Source: Myxococcales bacterium (GTDB lineage Bacteria; Myxococcota_A; Polyangia; Polyangiales; Houyiibacteriaceae). Taken from it: a stretch of DNA of 64,000 nt. The notes under the pieces are model-generated. The model saw nothing but the letters and a program-made list of their open reading frames with translations. It had not been told where the DNA came from and did not search any database. How positions within the stretch are numbered: position 1 is the stretch's first letter; each line of letters starts with the position of its first letter. The DNA is taken from the NCBI GenBank assembly GCA_029861865.1, contig JAOTYL010000004.1:62001-126000 (forward strand), in the 5' to 3' direction. Positions 59,676-64,000 of this stretch are shown here, piece after piece. The translations under genes and the position numbers were made by a program.

Positions 59676-61796
59676 ATGAGAATTCGGTCCCTCGCCATCC
59701 TTGGCTTACTCAGCCTCGCAGCAGCGTGTGCGCACTCGCGATCGGCGACCAAAGCGCGGGCCCCCGTCCGAAGCGCCGAGCCGATCCCGCGAGTCGAGTA
59801 TCCTGCCGAGTCGCGCCGATACATGCAGATGACGAGCTCGGACCCCGATCGTTTCATGCTTCGCGATCGACTGATCGCCACGATACTCGTCGAGGCTCAG
59901 AGTCTTGCCGACATCGACGACTACGAAGGCGTCATCGCCCAAACCGAAAGGCTCGCCGATGTCCTTACGCCGTCGGATTTCGCGACGGGGGTGCTCCCCC
60001 GAGACCTCGAGCCCATCGCGACATTCCTTGCGGACCGCGGTGGACGCCTCGGTGACGAGGGACCCGTCCTCGCGGCGTACTATCTGCTCGCACGCCTCAC
60101 CGAGGAGGAAAGATACCAGCAGAGCTATGATCGCATTGCCGCTTGGGGCCAAGAGGCGCGCAGCCAAGTCGAAGATGCCCTTCCACGCTACGGCCAGCTT
60201 CTCGGCGTTTGGACGAAGCACTCGGACCTCACACCAGCACCCGAAGTCCTCGATACGCTGGCCGGGCTTTACATCGCGCGCCGGGATGCGTTGTCGGCCG
60301 AGTCATCGGAGGCGCGCGGCCAATACGGGGCCATCACCAATCGCATCTGGCGGATCGCGCCCCTCGATGTCGCCGCCGTATACCTCGCTCACGGGGACGT
60401 GGAGTCTGCGATCACGCGAGTCGAGGGTATGGGCCCCGGCGGAGATTTACAGATTCGACTGCTCGATCTTCTGCGGCTGGCGAGGAGCCCTGGAGAGGAA
60501 GGTGCCCAAGCCACCTACGAGCTTGTCGAAGGTTTTTCTGTGGCCCGGCCCGACGTGACTTCTGGCCTCTGCCGCGTGTCGCTCGGTCGTTATCCAAAAG
60601 ATTTCCGATTTCGACGTTGTATGGCGCGGGTCGCCGCTGACGAGGGCCAATTTGCGGACGCGACGGCGTGGTACGTGAGCGCGATCGACTTGGCCCCAGA
60701 AATGGTCGAGCTCTACGACGAAGCGCTGAATCAGCTCGACGAGTTCATCGAAAGCCGACTGATGGACCCCCATCCCGAGCGGTCGAGCTCACTAGCTCGG
60801 GGTGCCGAACAGATCCTCGCGGCGCGCGTCGAGCGATGGCCCGAGTCCCCACCTCCGATCGCGCCCGACCAGCTCGAGTTCCTGATCGGCATGTTGGAGA
60901 TGAACGCCGGCCGAGTCGACGAGGCCGAGCAACGATTCAAAGCGAGCATCGAGCGCGACGAGAACGCCAATGCCCTGCTTCAACTCGGCCTTCTTCTCGA
61001 GCGCACGGGACGCCCCGAAGACGCAGAGGCCCATTACCAGAGGGCTCTTTCGCTGACTCCTTCGAATACTCTGAGCGATTCGCTCCATCGCGCCGAGATC
61101 CTAGAGCACGTCGGCAATGCGGCGGGCGCTCGAGGTCGCATGCGAGAGATGCAACTGAGCTACGAAACTGCGCTCGCCGCCTGGAGTGAGGCGATAGGCC
61201 TCGTCGAGGGGCCGACCGCGGCACTGGTCGAGATCCGTCGCGGGATCCTACTAGACCATCTCGGCCGTCACGACCAAGCCCTCGACGCGTTCCATAGCGC
61301 GATGGCTCTCGCCCCCCAGTGGCGTGAAGTGTACGCCACCATCCTATCGCATCTCGTCGTTTCGGAGCCCGACTTCGAGTTCGCATCGACGGTCTGGCGC
61401 CGCGCGCAGCTTCAGCTGAACCTTCCGCCCGAGTGGAAGGTGTACTTCACTTTGTGGCTCCAGTTCATCGCGGCGCGTGCCGAACAAGGCCCAAGCCCCG
61501 AGCATACCGAGCTGCTTCGCCGCCTTGGGCAACCCGCGAACTGGTGGGGAAAGCTCGCGAGCTTTGGGGCACGGGAGATCAGCTACGGCGATCTCGTTAC
61601 CGTCGCCTCGAGCCTGGGCGAGGAGACCGAAGCCTTGTTTTACGAGGGTACACGGCTTTTCGTGTCGGGCGATCGCGCGAAAGCGAACGCCCAGTTCCGA
61701 CGGGTGCTCGATACCAAGATGGTGAGCTTTTACGAATACGAGATGGCTCGAAAGCTTCTGCTCACACAGTCGAAGCCGGGAGTCGACAAGCGGTGA
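59676..61796 (+). CDS. TPR-repeat lipoprotein
   Basis: 706-residue lipoprotein with signal MRIRSLAILGLLSLAAAC (Cys 18). The body is helical, with clear tetratricopeptide repeats in the middle and C-terminal half, for example LEFLIGMLEMNAGRVDEAEQ (about 406-425), ALLQLGLLLERTGRPEDAEA (about 437-456) and ILLDHLGRHDQALDAFHSAM (about 524-543). Probably a periplasmic scaffold. Its stop overlaps the GTG start of the HerA-like ATPase gene (GTGA), coupling an exported protein with a cytoplasmic ATPase. Confidence 0.82.
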   Translation: MRIRSLAILGLLSLAAACAHSRSATKARAPVRSAEPIPRVEYPAESRRYMQMTSSDPDRFMLRDRLIATILVEAQSLADIDDYEGVIAQTERLADVLTPSDFATGVLPRDLEPIATFLADRGGRLGDEGPVLAAYYLLARLTEEERYQQSYDRIAAWGQEARSQVEDALPRYGQLLGVWTKHSDLTPAPEVLDTLAGLYIARRDALSAESSEARGQYGAITNRIWRIAPLDVAAVYLAHGDVESAITRVEGMGPGGDLQIRLLDLLRLARSPGEEGAQATYELVEGFSVARPDVTSGLCRVSLGRYPKDFRFRRCMARVAADEGQFADATAWYVSAIDLAPEMVELYDEALNQLDEFIESRLMDPHPERSSSLARGAEQILAARVERWPESPPPIAPDQLEFLIGMLEMNAGRVDEAEQRFKASIERDENANALLQLGLLLERTGRPEDAEAHYQRALSLTPSNTLSDSLHRAEILEHVGNAAGARGRMREMQLSYETALAAWSEAIGLVEGPTAALVEIRRGILLDHLGRHDQALDAFHSAMALAPQWREVYATILSHLVVSEPDFEFASTVWRRAQLQLNLPPEWKVYFTLWLQFIAARAEQGPSPEHTELLRRLGQPANWWGKLASFGAREISYGDLVTVASSLGEETEALFYEGTRLFVSGDRAKANAQFRRVLDTKMVSFYEYEMARKLLLTQSKPGVDKR

Positions 61797-64000
61797 TCGA
61801 CTTCGAAAAGCTGGGTGCGTTCTACTTGGGCCGACTCTTCGATCAGGAAACGGGAAAACCGACCGACACTCCGGTTCTTTACGATGCCAAAGACCTGACC
61901 ACGCACGCCGTGTGTGTCGGGATGACGGGGAGCGGCAAGACCGGCCTCTGTCTCACCCTCCTCGAAGAAGCCGCGATCGATGGGATCCCGGCCCTGTGCA
62001 TCGATCCCAAAGGAGACTTGGGGAATCTACTTCTCACCTTTCCGGAGCTGCGCCCGAGCGATTTCGAGCCTTGGATCGATCCTGCCGAGGCCGAGCGAAA
62101 GGGCCGCTCGGTGGCGGAGCATGCCGAGGCGGTGGCGAACCTGTGGAGCGAGGGGCTCGCGAGCTGGGGCCAGGACGGCAACCGAATCTCCCGTTTCCGA
62201 GACGCAGTCGACCTCGCGATCTACACACCCGGAAGCTCTGCGGGGCGACCACTCCGTGTGCTCGATGCCTTTACGCCGCCATCGGGGGCCGATGTCGACA
62301 CCGATTGGAAGCGCGAGGAGCTGATGAGCGCGGTTTCGAGCCTGCTCGCCTTGATCGGAATCGAGCCGGATCCGGTGAATAGCAAGGAGCACATCCTTCT
62401 CTCCAATCTCTTGTCCCACGCGTGGGACCGGGACGAGGCCGTCGGCCTCGGCGACTTGATTCGCTGGATCGGCGCTCCCCCGATCGACCGAATCGGAGTC
62501 ATGGACCTGGATTCGTTCTATCCCGCGGCCGATCGGCAGAAGCTCGCGATGCGAATCAACGGCATGATCGCATCGCCAGGGTTCTCGACGTGGCTCGAAG
62601 GGGAGCCCCTCGACATTCAGAGTCTCCTTTGGACCGAGGAGGGAAAGCCGCGGATTTCGATCCTTTCCATTGCGCACTTGAGCGACGCGGAGCGGATGTT
62701 CTTCGTGAGCACGTTGTTGAGCCGTGTCGTGACCTGGATGCGAAAACAGTCGGGCACCTCGAGCCTCCGCGCGATCGTGTACATGGACGAGGTCTTCGGG
62801 TTTCTTCCGCCGGTTGCAGAGCCGCCTTCGAAAGGGCCGCTCCTCACGTTGCTCAAACAGGCCCGCGCGTACGGGGTTGGCGTCGTGTTGGCGACGCAGA
62901 ATCCGGTCGACATCGATTACAAGGCGCTCTCGAACTGCGGCACCTGGTTCCTTGGAAGGCTTCAGACCGAACGCGATGTGGCCCGGGTGCTCGATGGCCT
63001 GGCGGGCGCGTCGGAGGCCGCCGGTCACCCACTGCGACGGGGCGAGGTCGAAAGGCTTCTGGCCGGGCTCCGCAGCCGTGTCTTTCTCTTGAACAACGCC
63101 CACGAGGACGGGCACCTCTTGTTTCACACCCGATGGGCGATGTCGTATCTGCGCGGCCCGCTCACCCGAACCCAGATCAAGCAGTTGACTCCGGTCATTC
63201 ACGCGGCACCAGAGAAGACAGCCGCGCCGACACCTTCGAAAGCGAGCACGAGCGCTTCTGGGGGTGCGCCTCCAGTTCTTCCGGTGGGGATCGAGCAAGT
63301 GTTTTTGGACGACGGTCCAGGGACCTACGAGCCTCATCTGGTCGCGGCCGTCTCGCTTCACTATTCCCGGGCCACCTACGGTCTCGACGAGTGGAAAGAG
63401 CAGGTTCTTCTCGCGCCGCTCGAAGACGGAGACCCATGGGAGCAAGCGGAGGTGTTCGAGCCCGATGCGCTCGATCTGCTCGACACTGCCCCCGAACAGG
63501 CGGAGTTCGCGTCGCCGCCACCTCGCTCACTCGGAAAGATGCGCTTTCGGAGCTACAAAAAACAGCTCAAGAGCCACGTTTACCAGAACCAACCGAAAAC
63601 CCTCTGGCAGTGTAAGCCCCTCAAGCTTCGTTCGAAGCCCGAAGAATCGAAATCCGAGTTTGCTGCGCGGGTTCAGCTGGCGGTTCGCGAAAAGCGAGAC
63701 CTCAAGGTCGATGACCTCCGCGCGCGCTTCGAAAAGAAGATCAAGCAGATGGAACACCGGGTTCGTCGGGCGGAGGCTCGGGTCGAGCGCGAAAAGGGCC
63801 AGTACGATCAGCAAAAGCTGCAGACCGGGATCTCGATGGGTGCGACGATTCTCGGCACGATTTTCGGGAGCCGTGGTTTGGGGCGGGCGACGACGGCGGC
63901 ACGAGGCGCCGGTCGCGCCGCACGCGAACGCCAGGATGTCCTTCAGGCCGAAGAAGATATGCGGACGCTCGAGGAAGAACAAGAAGCGCTAAAGATCGAA
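61793..64000 (+). CDS. HerA-like ATPase (DUF87/DUF853-type), 3' end outside the window
   Basis: Open from GTG 61793 to the window end (736 codons) without a stop. The visible protein has Walker A VCVGMTGSGKTGL (about residues 41-53), a DPKGDLGN motif (about 70-77), Walker B-like VYMDEVFGFLP (about 329-339) and VVLATQNPVDIDY (about 363-375), as in HerA/VirB4/FtsK-fold motors. A charged coiled coil (about 610-670) and a glycine-rich hydrophobic stretch (GISMGATILGTIFGSRGLG, about 680-698) follow. Such proteins are usually called ATP-binding proteins of unknown function; I infer a hexameric pump or helicase. It overlaps the TPR lipoprotein gene by 4 nt, so they are likely to function together. 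The missing end is probably short. Confidence 0.85.
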   Translation, partial: MIDFEKLGAFYLGRLFDQETGKPTDTPVLYDAKDLTTHAVCVGMTGSGKTGLCLTLLEEAAIDGIPALCIDPKGDLGNLLLTFPELRPSDFEPWIDPAEAERKGRSVAEHAEAVANLWSEGLASWGQDGNRISRFRDAVDLAIYTPGSSAGRPLRVLDAFTPPSGADVDTDWKREELMSAVSSLLALIGIEPDPVNSKEHILLSNLLSHAWDRDEAVGLGDLIRWIGAPPIDRIGVMDLDSFYPAADRQKLAMRINGMIASPGFSTWLEGEPLDIQSLLWTEEGKPRISILSIAHLSDAERMFFVSTLLSRVVTWMRKQSGTSSLRAIVYMDEVFGFLPPVAEPPSKGPLLTLLKQARAYGVGVVLATQNPVDIDYKALSNCGTWFLGRLQTERDVARVLDGLAGASEAAGHPLRRGEVERLLAGLRSRVFLLNNAHEDGHLLFHTRWAMSYLRGPLTRTQIKQLTPVIHAAPEKTAAPTPSKASTSASGGAPPVLPVGIEQVFLDDGPGTYEPHLVAAVSLHYSRATYGLDEWKEQVLLAPLEDGDPWEQAEVFEPDALDLLDTAPEQAEFASPPPRSLGKMRFRSYKKQLKSHVYQNQPKTLWQCKPLKLRSKPEESKSEFAARVQLAVREKRDLKVDDLRARFEKKIKQMEHRVRRAEARVEREKGQYDQQKLQTGISMGATILGTIFGSRGLGRATTAARGAGRAARERQDVLQAEEDMRTLEEEQEALKIE

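Noticed and set aside
62027-63445. Minus-strand open frame of 472 codons opposite the ATPase gene
   Set aside because: The plus strand encodes a continuous protein with Walker motifs; the opposite frame is Arg-rich and motif-free.

Overview
The window is a dense, GC-rich bacterial chromosome segment and looks like a Myxococcota-type (former Deltaproteobacteria) genome. The support is the mix of genes: bacterial enhancer-binding proteins including an FHA-GAF type, a Hanks-type kinase, many lipoproteins, hybrid histidine kinases, several c-di-GMP enzymes, a type IV pilus minor-pilin/PilY1 cassette, a plant-type FabI and a B12-dependent ribonucleotide reductase. This is inferred from gene families; no rRNA or marker tree is available here. 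Both window ends cut genes (murB at the left, a HerA-like ATPase at the right).

Layout. 1-5.5 kb: end of murB, a decayed cytochrome c peroxidase (MauG-like) remnant, a kinase-less RegB-like membrane domain, and the heat-shock operon hrcA-grpE-dnaK on the minus strand. 5.5-14 kb: ftsB, a GAF-GGDEF cyclase, a SixA-like phosphatase behind an ethanolamine-type permease, plant-type fabI, a Ser/Thr kinase, and a coupled acyltransferase-SDR pair. 14-24.5 kb: a signalling island with two NtrC-type regulators, two hybrid kinases, a REC-GGDEF-EAL protein, a HAMP-GAF-GGDEF protein and a phasin-like protein, ending at tRNA-Met. 24.7-33.3 kb: an outer-membrane protein, a gamma-carbonic-anhydrase-like protein, a stand-alone 5'-3' exonuclease, nrdJ with a long leader, and an FHA-GAF sigma54 activator. 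33-45.6 kb: two lipoproteins, bioA-lnt, ftsK, and a tightly packed envelope operon (HEAT-like lipoprotein, RHH-FHA, coiled coil, degenerate OmpA-like lipoprotein). 45.7-52.6 kb: pilus cassette fimT-pilV-pilW-pilX-pilY1, every junction overlapping by 4 nt. 52.8-64 kb: tRNA-Leu with a duplicated 3' end, a small winged-helix protein, an ArnT-like glycosyltransferase, relA/spoT, a CPBP protease, and a TPR lipoprotein overlapping a HerA-like ATPase gene.

The least explained structure is intergenic. A degenerate hexamer family (RCRCTG, complement CAGYGY) forms short arrays between genes at 26.4, 31.3 and 38.5-38.9 kb. At 31.3 and 38.5-38.9 kb these arrays border long palindromic elements; two of the elements share the same ends but differ in length (about 42 and 152 bp). 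This looks like an undescribed family of small palindromic repeats. All functions below are read from sequence motifs and family knowledge, without database searches.
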